Program-made: the position numbers and the translations under genes
From: Petrotoga sp. 9PW.55.5.1
GTDB taxonomy: Bacteria; Thermotogota; Thermotogae; Petrotogales; Petrotogaceae
Assembly (NCBI RefSeq): GCF_003265365.1
Contig: NZ_AUPM01000010.1
Location: 104,022-168,021 of the forward strand
Direction: 5' to 3'
Length of the DNA: 64,000 bases
In this document: in pieces, positions 9,922 to 17,230 of the stretch
How the letters are laid out: every line of letters starts with the position of its first letter
How positions within the stretch are numbered: the stretch's first letter is position 1
The notes under the pieces: model-generated
Database searches by the model: none
What the model was told of the DNA's origin: nothing
Seen by the model: only the letters and a program-made list of their open reading frames with translations

Positions 9922-9949
9922 ATTATACAATTTTTTAAAAAATAATCAA
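9922..9949 (-). promoter_or_regulatory. Sigma-A type promoter for the oxidoreductase pair
   Basis: On the minus strand TTGATT (9949-9944), a 16-base spacer, then TATAAT (9927-9922), about 32 bases before the start codon. The -10 is perfect; the -35 matches 4 of 6. Confidence 0.5.
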
Positions 9950-10036
9950 AAATAGTTAGTTTATTCAAATGTAATATAATAAAAAATAAAATGTATTTAT
10001 GTTAATCATAAAGTTATGAAAAAATTTTCTTTTTTG

Positions 10037-10045
10037 TGGTATAAT
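10037..10045 (+). promoter_or_regulatory. Extended -10 promoter of the short-chain dehydrogenase
   Basis: TGGTATAAT, an extended -10 box 82 bases before the start codon, with no strong -35. Confidence 0.55.
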
Positions 10046-10126
10046 TAATTCTGATAAAGAAAGTTTCAATAAAATAATCAAATACTAAAAAATTTATATC
10101 ACGATAGGTTGAGGAGGTATCATTTT

Positions 10127-10882
10127 ATGGAAGGAAGATTAAAAGGGAAAGTTGCTATTGTAACTGGTGCTGCAAAAGGTATGGGAAAGGCAGAAGCTGA
10201 ATTATTTGCAAAAGAGGGGGCAAAAGTTGTAGTTGCTGATGTTTTAGAAGATGAAGCAAAACAGGTTGCAGATAATTTAAATAAGAACGGGTACGAAGCA
10301 ATGGCTTGTAAGTTAGATGTTTCAAAATCAGAGGAATGGAAAAAAGTTGTTGATACGGTAGTAGAAAAATGGGGTAAGGTAGACGTTCTAGTAAACAATG
10401 CAGGCATATTAAGCATGGCAGGTGTGGAAGATACATCAGAAGAAGAATGGGATAGAGTTATGAATATCAATGCGAAAAGTCAATTCTTAGGAATGAAATA
10501 TGTAATACCAGCTATGAAAAAAGCTGGAAAAGGTTCTATAATAAACATTTCTTCAATATATGGAATTATTGGTACTGGAGCTGCTGCAGCATATCATGCT
10601 TCAAAAGGTGCTTCGAGATTACTTACAAAAACAGCTGCTGCTGAATTTGCAAAATACAACATCAGAGTTAATTCCATACACCCAGGTGTTATAAGAACGC
10701 CAATGACAGATGACTTATTAAAAGATGAAAATGCGGCTAAAGGACTATTAGGGACAACTGTATTAGGAAGACCAGCTGAACCAGAAGAAGTTGCCAACGG
10801 TGCTTTATTCCTAGCTTCCGATGAATCTTCTTTCATGACTGGTTCAGAACTGGTTATAGATGGTGGTTACACAGCTTTATAA
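10127..10882 (+). CDS. Short-chain dehydrogenase/reductase (classical SDR)
   Basis: This 251-residue NAD(P)-dependent oxidoreductase acts on an alcohol or ketone. It has the cofactor loop TGAAKGMG (13-20), NNAG (90-93), catalytic Ser142/143, and the Y-x3-K pair Tyr156 and Lys160 in AYHASK. The PGVIRTPM loop and the C-terminal GSELVIDGGYTAL are typical of the glucose/hydroxysteroid/cyclopentanol dehydrogenase group. Asp39 at the end of the second beta strand favours NAD. The start is the ATG at 10127, six bases after GAGGAGGT; a TTG 18 bases upstream would overlap that SD. It is a single-gene unit with its own promoter and terminator. The substrate is not assignable. Confidence 0.9.
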   Translation: MEGRLKGKVAIVTGAAKGMGKAEAELFAKEGAKVVVADVLEDEAKQVADNLNKNGYEAMACKLDVSKSEEWKKVVDTVVEKWGKVDVLVNNAGILSMAGVEDTSEEEWDRVMNINAKSQFLGMKYVIPAMKKAGKGSIINISSIYGIIGTGAAAAYHASKGASRLLTKTAAAEFAKYNIRVNSIHPGVIRTPMTDDLLKDENAAKGLLGTTVLGRPAEPEEVANGALFLASDESSFMTGSELVIDGGYTAL

Positions 10883-10900
10883 AAAAGAGATACCAATCAA

Positions 10901-10930
10901 AAACATCCGCTTCAAGGCGGATGTTTTTTT
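10901..10930. terminator. Bidirectional terminator between SDR and ackA
   Basis: AAACATCCGC, loop TTCAAG, GCGGATGTTTTTTT. Flanking A and T runs allow it to act for the plus-strand SDR gene and the convergent ackA. Confidence 0.88.
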
Positions 10931-11053
10931 ATGTTATCTTTTTGATCCTTTTTTTAAAGATAAAGAAATTAACTAAAAATAATTGTAAATCTATTTAACA
11001 AAATATCTAATAATTTCAACTACAAAATTTCTGTTTGAATTTCCCTAGTTTAA

Positions 11054-12259
11054 CTAATTATTTTTATCAATTAACTCTTTGGTTTCTCTTGCTATCATCA
11101 ACTCTTCATTTGTGGGTACAACTATAACCGTAACTTTTGAATCAGGCGTACTAATGATTCTTTCTAAACCCTTGAAATCATTCTTTTCTTTGTCTATCTT
11201 AATACCTAGATAAGATAAATAATTTTCACATATTTCTTCTCTAGTTACAGGAGAGTTTTCTCCAACTCCTGCAGTGAAAACCAAAACATCAACACCGTTC
11301 ATCGCAGCAGCATACGCTCCTATATACTTTGCTATTCTGTATTCGTATATATCAAGTGCTAACCTACAAGTTTTATCTCCCTCTAAGGCGTTGTCTTCAA
11401 TATCTCTCATATCGCTTGAAAATCCTTTTGTTAAACCATATACACCACTCTTTTTATTCAATATGTCTACTACTTCTTTTGCGGTTATACCTTCTTCCTG
11501 AGCTAAGAATGAAACTACAGCTGGATCTAAATCACCACTTCTTGTTCCCATTACTAATCCTTCTAAAGGTGTAAATCCCATGGAAGTGTCGATGGATTCT
11601 CCATATTTTACAGCTGCAATTGATGCTCCGTTTCCAATATGGGCAGTAATGATTTTCAAACTTTTCACATCTTTTCCAATTATTTCTGCGGCTCTTCTTG
11701 AAACGTATTTATGACTTGTCCCGTGGAATCCATATCTTCTTATTTTGTATCTTTCATAGTATTCGTATGGGATGGCGTATAAGTATGAGGTTTTAGGCAT
11801 AGTTTGATGAAAAGATGTGTCAAAAACCGCTACCTCGGGAACATTTGGCAAAAGGTCCATTGCTGCTTTTATACCCATTACATTTGCAGGATTATGTAAA
11901 GGGGCCAAGAAAGACATCATTTCTATAGTATCTAAAGATTCTTTGTCTATTATAACTGATGATGAGAATCTCTCTCCTCCATGAACAACCCTATGCCCGA
12001 CTGCGTTAATTTCATTCAGAGATGAAATGACTTTGTATTCATCCGATGTAAGTAAAATTAAAACATCCTTCAAACCATCTTCATGGTTTTTAATCGGCTT
12101 TTCTATAATTTGTTTTTTTTCATCTACTCTGTGAATTATTCTAGAACCTTCTATTCCTATTCTTTCTACTAAACCCTTAGCCAATACACTTTCATTGGTC
12201 ATATCTAATAATTGATATTTTATAGAAGAACTACCAGAGTTGATAACTAGAATTTTCAT
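11054..12259 (-). CDS. ackA: Acetate kinase
   Basis: This 401-residue enzyme converts acetyl phosphate and ADP to acetate and ATP, the main energy-yielding end step of sugar fermentation. It opens with the ASKHA-fold phosphate-binding motif MKILVINSGSSSIKYQL. The substrate segment GHRVVHGG, the catalytic region VAVFDTSFHQTMP and YRIRRYGFHGTSHKYV-type residues, and GVDVLVFTAGVGENS near the C-terminus are all present. The length is standard. The ATG follows AGGAGGAAGATT. The transcript starts at the promoter at 12293-12321. No phosphotransacetylase gene lies next to it. Confidence 0.97.
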   Translation of the reverse strand: MKILVINSGSSSIKYQLLDMTNESVLAKGLVERIGIEGSRIIHRVDEKKQIIEKPIKNHEDGLKDVLILLTSDEYKVISSLNEINAVGHRVVHGGERFSSSVIIDKESLDTIEMMSFLAPLHNPANVMGIKAAMDLLPNVPEVAVFDTSFHQTMPKTSYLYAIPYEYYERYKIRRYGFHGTSHKYVSRRAAEIIGKDVKSLKIITAHIGNGASIAAVKYGESIDTSMGFTPLEGLVMGTRSGDLDPAVVSFLAQEEGITAKEVVDILNKKSGVYGLTKGFSSDMRDIEDNALEGDKTCRLALDIYEYRIAKYIGAYAAAMNGVDVLVFTAGVGENSPVTREEICENYLSYLGIKIDKEKNDFKGLERIISTPDSKVTVIVVPTNEELMIARETKELIDKNN

Positions 12260-12292
12260 AATCTTCCTCCTTGCTGAATTTTTGTTCCTTTA

Positions 12293-12321
12293 ATTATACA
12301 GCATAGTTGAGAAATTTTCAA
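12293..12321 (-). promoter_or_regulatory. Sigma-A promoter of ackA
   Basis: On the minus strand TTGAAA (12321-12316), a 17-base spacer, then TATAAT (12298-12293). The transcript would start about 25 bases before the ackA ATG. Confidence 0.75.
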
Positions 12322-12427
12322 ACAAAAATATCCAAAATTCAGAGAAAAATAATTCTAATTCAACACTAAAATTTTTGAATATATTTGCTAGAATATGACA
12401 ACTAATTTCAACAATATCATGATTTTG

Positions 12428-12436
12428 TGTTATAAT
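12428..12436 (+). promoter_or_regulatory. Extended -10 promoter with a long leader
   Basis: TGTTATAAT, extended -10. It predicts a leader of about 150 bases before the TTG start at 12593. The leader is AT-rich with an SD-like AAAGGAGAAGGG at 12522-12533 that has no well-placed start codon. The rest of the 333-base intergenic stretch holds the ackA promoter; I see nothing else in it. Confidence 0.55.
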
Positions 12437-12592
12437 ATTATTAAATTATATAAAGAACATTCATTTACGATACAAGTAAAAAAATGTTAGTTTATCCAGT
12501 GAGCGATTTTTAAATCAATTCAAAGGAGAAGGGTTATCTGTTAAATTGAACTTTGCGTTTGGTTTTTAATCAAATATAAAGGGGGGGAATCT

Positions 12593-13816
12593 TTGAAAGT
12601 CAGACTCATTAGTATGTTTTTGTTATTGGCAGTGTCTTTTATGGCATTTTCAACGACCTTAACAAGTTTTGATAGTGAATTAAACACATCATTACTAGAA
12701 GCTATGGGAAAGAGACAGTTTTTTGAAATTGGAGTGGAAGGAGATATTTTTCTTTTTCAAAACGCTTATGATTATACTAATCTACTAAGTATTGTCGGAG
12801 ATTTTATTTCACAGGATTTTAGCTTAGATTTTGTAGAATTAACAGATACAAGAACTTTTGATTTTGAAACTTCAGATAATATGAACGGTCATTTTCTTGT
12901 TAGCATTGCAGATTTTGGGTTGGGTGTTGTTGGTAGTTTTGATTTAAGAAATAACTTTCAAATGTCTGATGATTTAATCTTAGCAGTGAACAATAAATCT
13001 TCTAAAACAGGGAAAATTTCCTTTGATTTGGATACCTTGTTAAAATTTGGTTTATATGGTTCATATAATTTTGAAGGAATCTCGGTTGGGGTATTATACA
13101 ATTTCTTGTTACCTTTGGTTTATGCTCCTGAGATGAGTATGGATTATGATTTAAATCAAGATTCAACAAATTCTTCTTTGTTTTTAGATACAACTTTACA
13201 ATTGTATTCGCCTTTTAACGATGAAGATTTGAATGAATTTATGGAAAGAAGAGTAGATGTAGTACCATTATTTTCAAAAGTATATGAAAATGGGGGGCAA
13301 AGTTTAGATATTGGTGTGACGTTTGGAGAATCTAGTGATCCTGTTTTTGGATTTGGAGTAAACAATATTGAGATAAAACAACCTACTTTCAAAAATGAGA
13401 TTACTTATGAAACAACATTTGAGATTTCGTCAGATGGAGTTGCCACCCCATCTGAAGATTCTACATTGACATCTAAACCTTTTTCCGATCATGTTGAATA
13501 TCCTGTTCCTTTGGCATTATCAGGATTTTTAAGAATACCTTTTGACATTTTTGATATATTGACCTATGGGGAATTCTTGATCGACGATCAAAAAATTAAC
13601 TGGGGAGTTATGTTAAAATCATCGCTTTTTGGTTTTATTCCTTTATCCTTAGGAATAGAGTATTTTAATGATTATTGGGCTACTAGCGTAGGATTTGGTT
13701 TAGATACCCGTATAATTGAAAATAGAACAGAAATAGGTTTAAAATCTAAAGATTTAGATACTTTAATTGATCTAAGAGGGTTTACTTTTAAAACAAGTTT
13801 TGCGATAGGTTTTTAA
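12593..13816 (+). CDS. Secreted, probably outer-membrane barrel-like protein, unknown family
   Basis: This is a 407-residue protein with an N-terminal signal peptide (KVRLISMFLLLAVSFMAFS, cleavage near residue 20). The mature part has alternating hydrophobic/polar segments with many Gly, Phe and Asp. It ends in a Phe-terminated strand (TFKTSFAIGF), the pattern of outer-membrane beta-barrels. I do not recognise a named family; it may be a toga outer-envelope protein. The start is TTG at 12593 behind GGGGGGGAATC. It is followed after 40 bases by the alpha/beta hydrolase gene and may be cotranscribed with it. Confidence 0.75.
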   Translation: MKVRLISMFLLLAVSFMAFSTTLTSFDSELNTSLLEAMGKRQFFEIGVEGDIFLFQNAYDYTNLLSIVGDFISQDFSLDFVELTDTRTFDFETSDNMNGHFLVSIADFGLGVVGSFDLRNNFQMSDDLILAVNNKSSKTGKISFDLDTLLKFGLYGSYNFEGISVGVLYNFLLPLVYAPEMSMDYDLNQDSTNSSLFLDTTLQLYSPFNDEDLNEFMERRVDVVPLFSKVYENGGQSLDIGVTFGESSDPVFGFGVNNIEIKQPTFKNEITYETTFEISSDGVATPSEDSTLTSKPFSDHVEYPVPLALSGFLRIPFDIFDILTYGEFLIDDQKINWGVMLKSSLFGFIPLSLGIEYFNDYWATSVGFGLDTRIIENRTEIGLKSKDLDTLIDLRGFTFKTSFAIGF

Positions 13817-13856
13817 TTTAGATATACAAACTAAATTAAGGAGAATAAATTAAAAA

Positions 13857-14870
13857 ATGTTTGAAGATGTGAGAAAAATTGATTTTAGTTATAAAAGAGG
13901 AGATATAGATTTTTCACGGGCTTTTATAAATAAGGGGGAGAATTTTAGAGAATCCTTAGTCAAATTTTATTCAAAATATTATTCACCGAAAAAAGGAACA
14001 GAAACTGTTGAAGTATTTATTTTTGAACCTAAAGGGAAGGTATTAGGGGTAGGACTTATTCTTCATGGTTTGGGCACGAAAAATATCTCTTATATTTTAA
14101 AAATGGGGAAATATTTTTCTCGGTTGGGGATAAGAGCTATAGTACCAATATTACCAGAGAATTACACTAGAACATCTCATGGTTCAATGAGCGGTAAAAA
14201 TTATTTTTCAAGTGATATCAACACCATTTTAAACACATGGGAACACGCTGTGGTTGATGTATTGTCTATAATAGACTTTTTAAAAATGAATAAACTTTGG
14301 CATGAAAAGAATTTTATGGTTGGATATTGTCTAGGGGGAATGGTATCTGTAATAGCTAATGCTTTAAACCCATCAATTGATCATACTTTTATAATAGCCA
14401 GCGGTGGCAATATGGCTGAACTCATATGGGATTCTCCAACTTTAGAATATACAAGAAGAGAACTCCTAGATAATGCTAAAGTATCCGCTTATTTGAACGA
14501 TAGAGAAAGACTCGTAAGTACAATTAACAAATCTTTTGAAAAAATATCGCAATACCATACTGTTTCAGATATATTAAATTCTGATATTCACCCACTAATG
14601 AAAGTGGACCCTGCAGTATATGCTAAATTTTTGTTGAGAGAAAAGGTAACTTATTTGGAAGCAAGATTTGATAGAACTCTTCCAAAAAGCACAAGAAATC
14701 TCTTGTGGAAAAATTTAGGAAAACCCCGAAAAATCTTGATACCTATAGACCACATTTCTTGGTTGCCTTTTCAAAGGTTAATTTCAAACATTATTATCAA
14801 CGAAATGAGGTTTGAAGGTATAGGCTACCGACCAATTAACCTTAGATATTTAGCAAAATCATATAAATAA
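13857..14870 (+). CDS. Alpha/beta hydrolase with a predicted Cys nucleophile
   Basis: This 337-residue alpha/beta hydrolase fold protein has the oxyanion-hole segment LILHGLGTKN near residue 68 and a nucleophile elbow GYCLGG with Cys158 in place of the usual Ser. A late IDHISWLPF motif supplies the probable catalytic His. A Cys elbow is seen in dienelactone hydrolases and polyhydroxyalkanoate synthases, but overall similarity is not clear enough to choose. There is no signal peptide or membrane segment. The ATG lies 12 bases after AAGGAGA, a rather long spacing. It sits downstream of the barrel-like protein gene. The substrate is unknown. Confidence 0.78.
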   Translation: MFEDVRKIDFSYKRGDIDFSRAFINKGENFRESLVKFYSKYYSPKKGTETVEVFIFEPKGKVLGVGLILHGLGTKNISYILKMGKYFSRLGIRAIVPILPENYTRTSHGSMSGKNYFSSDINTILNTWEHAVVDVLSIIDFLKMNKLWHEKNFMVGYCLGGMVSVIANALNPSIDHTFIIASGGNMAELIWDSPTLEYTRRELLDNAKVSAYLNDRERLVSTINKSFEKISQYHTVSDILNSDIHPLMKVDPAVYAKFLLREKVTYLEARFDRTLPKSTRNLLWKNLGKPRKILIPIDHISWLPFQRLISNIIINEMRFEGIGYRPINLRYLAKSYK

Positions 14871-14888
14871 AAAAACTCGATTTTATCA

Positions 14889-14957
14889 TAATATGATACC
14901 TCCAAAGTATACACGTAATTAATAAAAATTGCGAAACTGCTTTGGAGGTATAATATT
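14889..14957. repeat. Inverted repeat with arms ATACCTCCAAAG / CTTTGGAGGTAT
   Basis: The arms (about 14889-14907 and 14940-14957) are nearly perfect inverted copies including flanking AATAT, separated by about 32 AT-rich bases. It lies just before the compound palindromic repeat and could be the end of the same mobile unit, an operator or a processing hairpin. There is no T run, so an intrinsic terminator is unlikely. Confidence 0.6.
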
Positions 14958-14972
14958 ATTAAAATTGGCTTT

Positions 14973-15145
14973 AATTCCCCTCTTGAGAGGGGTGGATGCG
15001 ACGTTCTTTGTCGCAGCCGGGGTGTGGCCACAGACGGGGTAGTTGCTTTTGAATTGGATTTTCAATTTGCTAAAAGCAAATTAAAGAGTGACTACCCCGT
15101 CTGCAGCATAAAACGCTGCATCCACCCCTTCGAGGAAGGGGAATT
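14973..15145. repeat. Compound palindromic dispersed repeat (MITE/REP-like), two inverted arms
   Basis: A 173-base element bounded by AATTCCCC and GGGGAATT. Each arm holds a CCCCT...AGGGG hairpin, a TGG spacer, a second hairpin (TGCGAC/GTCGCA left, TGCAGC/GCTGCA right) and GACGGGGTAGT. The two arms face each other around an AT-rich centre. The right arm, reverse-complemented, is almost identical to 63937-64000 at the other end of the window, so this is a dispersed family. It encodes no protein. Confidence 0.85.
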
Positions 15146-15199
15146 GTGTTGTGTGTTCGAAATTATAGAAGAATTCAAAGATTTATTGTGCATAAAAAT

Positions 15200-15228
15200 T
15201 TGACCATAAAAAAGAAATATGATATAAT
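15200..15228 (+). promoter_or_regulatory. Promoter of tRNA-Pro
   Basis: TTGACC (15200-15205), a 17-base spacer, TATAAT (15223-15228), also preceded by TGA as an extended -10. It lies 14 bases before the tRNA. Confidence 0.8.
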
Positions 15229-15242
15229 TTCTCTAGCTATAA

Positions 15243-15318
15243 CGGAGCGTAGCGCAGTTGGTAGCGCGTCAGCATGGGGTGTTGAAGGCCGCTGGTTCAA
15301 ATCCAGTCGCTCCGACCA
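15243..15318 (+). tRNA. tRNA-Pro (anticodon GGG)
   Basis: A complete 76-base cloverleaf. The acceptor stem CGGAGCG pairs perfectly with CGCTCCG, and the C1:G72 pair is typical of bacterial tRNA-Pro. The D arm is GCGC-AGTTGGTA-GCGC. The anticodon stem TCAGC/GTTGA encloses the loop ATGGGGT, giving anticodon GGG. The T arm is GCTGG-TTCAAAT-CCAGT. The discriminator A is followed by an encoded CCA. It has its own promoter and terminator. Confidence 0.96.
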
Positions 15319-15319
15319 A

Positions 15320-15357
15320 TAAAGTGGGATATTTTAATTTTATCCCACTTTATTTTT
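15320..15357. terminator. Terminator after tRNA-Pro, possibly bidirectional
   Basis: AAAGTGGGATA, AT-rich loop, TATCCCACTTT, then ATTTTTG. It also lies just after the stop codon of the convergent gene at 15363. Confidence 0.88.
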
Positions 15358-15362
15358 GTTTT

Positions 15363-15962
15363 TTACAGGATTTTTCCAAATTTTTCTTCTATTATTTCTT
15401 TAATTGATTTTTTATTTACTGATTTAATAAACCTGGATACAGGGTAAACTTTATAACCTCTTTTTATAGCATCTTCTATTGTAGATATTACACAAACATC
15501 TCCAGCTAATCCTAAAACTATTAAATTTTCAATTTCATTTTCTTTTAGTAAGTTGTCTAACTCAGAAGGTTCATTATCTAAAATATTCTTATAAAAAGCG
15601 GAATAACTATCTCCATTTATATGAATTCCTTTTTTAATCAAGAAATCATAAGTTTTTATAAACAACTGATTTCCATAAGTTCCTTTAACACAATGAACAG
15701 GCCATTTATTAAAAGACATATGATTTTCTGGATGATCATCCATACTTGCGAAAATTTTAAATCCGTTTTGCCTCATAACTGATAAAAAATTATTTAATTG
15801 ATCGATCCATTCTTCTGTGGTTCCTTCAACCGGTAATTCATCAGGACACCTTTCTGTAAATCCATTTTGGCAATCTACACATAATATACCCGTATTGGTT
15901 GAAGAAAGAGTTAGAGTTTTTAAAATTTGGTCAGTTATGTCGAAAATATCGTTATTATCCAT
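15363..15962 (-). CDS. Isochorismatase-superfamily hydrolase, nicotinamidase-like
   Basis: This 199-residue cysteine hydrolase resembles nicotinamidases, which convert nicotinamide to nicotinate for NAD salvage. The visible catalytic set is Asp30 in CVDCQNGF, the metal-site residues Asp76, His77 and His81 in MDDHPENH, Lys93, and the nucleophile Cys157 in GLAGDVCV. The DxHxxxH-type metal site is more nicotinamidase-like than isochorismatase-like. I start at the ATG at 15962, six bases after TAGGAGTG; an ATG 18 bases upstream would place the SD inside the gene. It lies 42 bases after the YdcF-like gene and may be in its operon. Confidence 0.82.
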   Translation of the reverse strand: MDNNDIFDITDQILKTLTLSSTNTGILCVDCQNGFTERCPDELPVEGTTEEWIDQLNNFLSVMRQNGFKIFASMDDHPENHMSFNKWPVHCVKGTYGNQLFIKTYDFLIKKGIHINGDSYSAFYKNILDNEPSELDNLLKENEIENLIVLGLAGDVCVISTIEDAIKRGYKVYPVSRFIKSVNKKSIKEIIEEKFGKIL

Positions 15963-16004
15963 ACTAATCACTCCTACCAAGCCATATATAGTAAATATGG
16001 GGAA

Positions 16005-16766
16005 TCATTTTTCTATATTGTATTTGATTAATCCTAAGTATTCATGCCAAGCTGACGAATTTGCTTTTAAAAATTGAATATCAGGTAAAAAATCGTAGAA
16101 GTTCCATTTTTTTCTAGAAATTAAATAATCACAAGGAACAGGGGTGATCTCTATATTATCGTATTCTTTAAAATATTTCATCGCTCTAGGCAAATGAATA
16201 GCACTAGTTACAAGAAAAACTTTTTCTATTTTATAATTTTCCACTATTTGCATTGATAATTCGGCATTTTGTTTTGTATTTTTTGCTTGTTCTTCAACAA
16301 AGATATTTTCGGGTTCAACCCCTAGTTTTATCAATTCATTTTTCATAACTGTTGCTTCAGCAACCTGCATCCCCATAAGCTTACCGCCGGTAACTATTAT
16401 TGGAGAGTTCAATTGCTGATAAAGTAAAAATCCTTGGTATACTCTTTTCATCGCACTATGAGATAACTCTCCCAGCTCTCTTCCGGGGGTTTCAGGGATG
16501 ATTCCTCCACCTAGTATGATAATAATACTTGGCTCGTTTAATGGCCTTATTTTTGAAATCTCTAAAGGTTCGTATTTGTTTTCCAATGGAAAAACAAGTA
16601 ACTTAGCAAACCACCCTGATGAAAAGGCATAGAAGGTAATAGATAAAACTAAGAGAGAATAATAAAATTTTTTATCTTTAATGAATTTTAACATTAAGAG
16701 AATTAGCGTTATAAAAATAAAAATCCCCGGTATTTCAATAAAAGCAGTAAAGATGTCATATAACAT
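16005..16766 (-). CDS. YdcF/ElyC-like DUF218 membrane protein
   Basis: This 253-residue protein has two N-terminal membrane segments (roughly 5-27 and 35-55) and then a DUF218 domain. The domain starts IIILGGGIIPETPGRE and contains IIVTGGK and FLVTSAIHLPRA, the glycine-rich and Ser/His motifs of the YdcF/SanA/ElyC family. Members act at the cell envelope, for example in the response to peptidoglycan or lipid-carrier stress; the exact reaction is not established. Its ATG overlaps the 3' end of the prepilin peptidase gene by 11 bases, so the two are probably translationally coupled. Confidence 0.82.
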   Translation of the reverse strand: MLYDIFTAFIEIPGIFIFITLILLMLKFIKDKKFYYSLLVLSITFYAFSSGWFAKLLVFPLENKYEPLEISKIRPLNEPSIIIILGGGIIPETPGRELGELSHSAMKRVYQGFLLYQQLNSPIIVTGGKLMGMQVAEATVMKNELIKLGVEPENIFVEEQAKNTKQNAELSMQIVENYKIEKVFLVTSAIHLPRAMKYFKEYDNIEITPVPCDYLISRKKWNFYDFLPDIQFLKANSSAWHEYLGLIKYNIEK

Positions 16767-17229
16767 AATATAGCCACCTAAAAAAATAGAAAATAAAACT
16801 ACTGAGCATTGTGTAAAAACCTAAAGGAACTTTTGTGACCTTTTTTCTTAAGTTAAACAAAATTAATAGAAACATACTCAATGCAAGAACGGGAAATATG
16901 AAAAAACCAAGAATAAAAGTAAGAACTGTCAACAGTTTTACGTCTCCAAACCCCATCTTTTTATGGTACCAATAATAAAAGGTTAAAAGGAATATTATTA
17001 GAGCATACAAAAGATTAGAGAGTTCAAAATTCAATATTGCGATGATTAATAAAACTGCTATCCCTAAATCCGGTATTAGAAAAGTATAATAGTCATATAA
17101 TCCAATAAAAAAAAGCGTATTAGCAACAACTATACTTTGCCAGTTAAAAGAAGTTTTTAGTATAAAAAAATTAACTACTATTATAAATAAAGTTATAATT
17201 ATTAATGAAAAATGTTGTCTTTTATTAAT
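16756..17229 (-). CDS. Small type IV prepilin peptidase (A24), probable ATT start
   Basis: The frame is open from an ATT at 17229 to the stop at 16756, 157 residues. An aspartic peptidase core is visible: the first motif YDYYTFLIPD near residue 50, the second KMGFGDVKLL near 110 (the GxGD active-site Asp), and a VPLGFYTMLSS segment as in other A24 proteins. Five or six membrane segments are predicted. The only canonical start in frame, TTG at 17034, would delete the first catalytic Asp and lacks an SD. AAAAGGTGTAAA, at the end of the upstream TPR gene, is ideally placed for ATT. It would process type IV pilin-like precursors and lacks the N-terminal methylase domain. Confidence 0.72.
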   Translation of the reverse strand: MNKRQHFSLIIITLFIIVVNFFILKTSFNWQSIVVANTLFFIGLYDYYTFLIPDLGIAVLLIIAILNFELSNLLYALIIFLLTFYYWYHKKMGFGDVKLLTVLTFILGFFIFPVLALSMFLLILFNLRKKVTKVPLGFYTMLSSFIFYFFRWLYYVI

Positions 17230-17230
17230 T

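Noticed and set aside
10120..10470. Minus-strand open frames opposite the SDR gene
   Set aside because: Composition is low-complexity Ser/Thr/Phe or Leu/Pro as expected from the antisense of a coding gene; no start signal.
12522..12569. Short leader peptide (TTG, 7 codons) behind AAAGGAGAAGGG
   Set aside because: The SD-to-start spacing is too long and the peptide has no attenuation-type composition or following terminator.
17034..17034. TTG 17034 as the start of the prepilin peptidase
   Set aside because: It has no SD and would remove the first catalytic Asp and half of the membrane helices, which are encoded in the open frame upstream.
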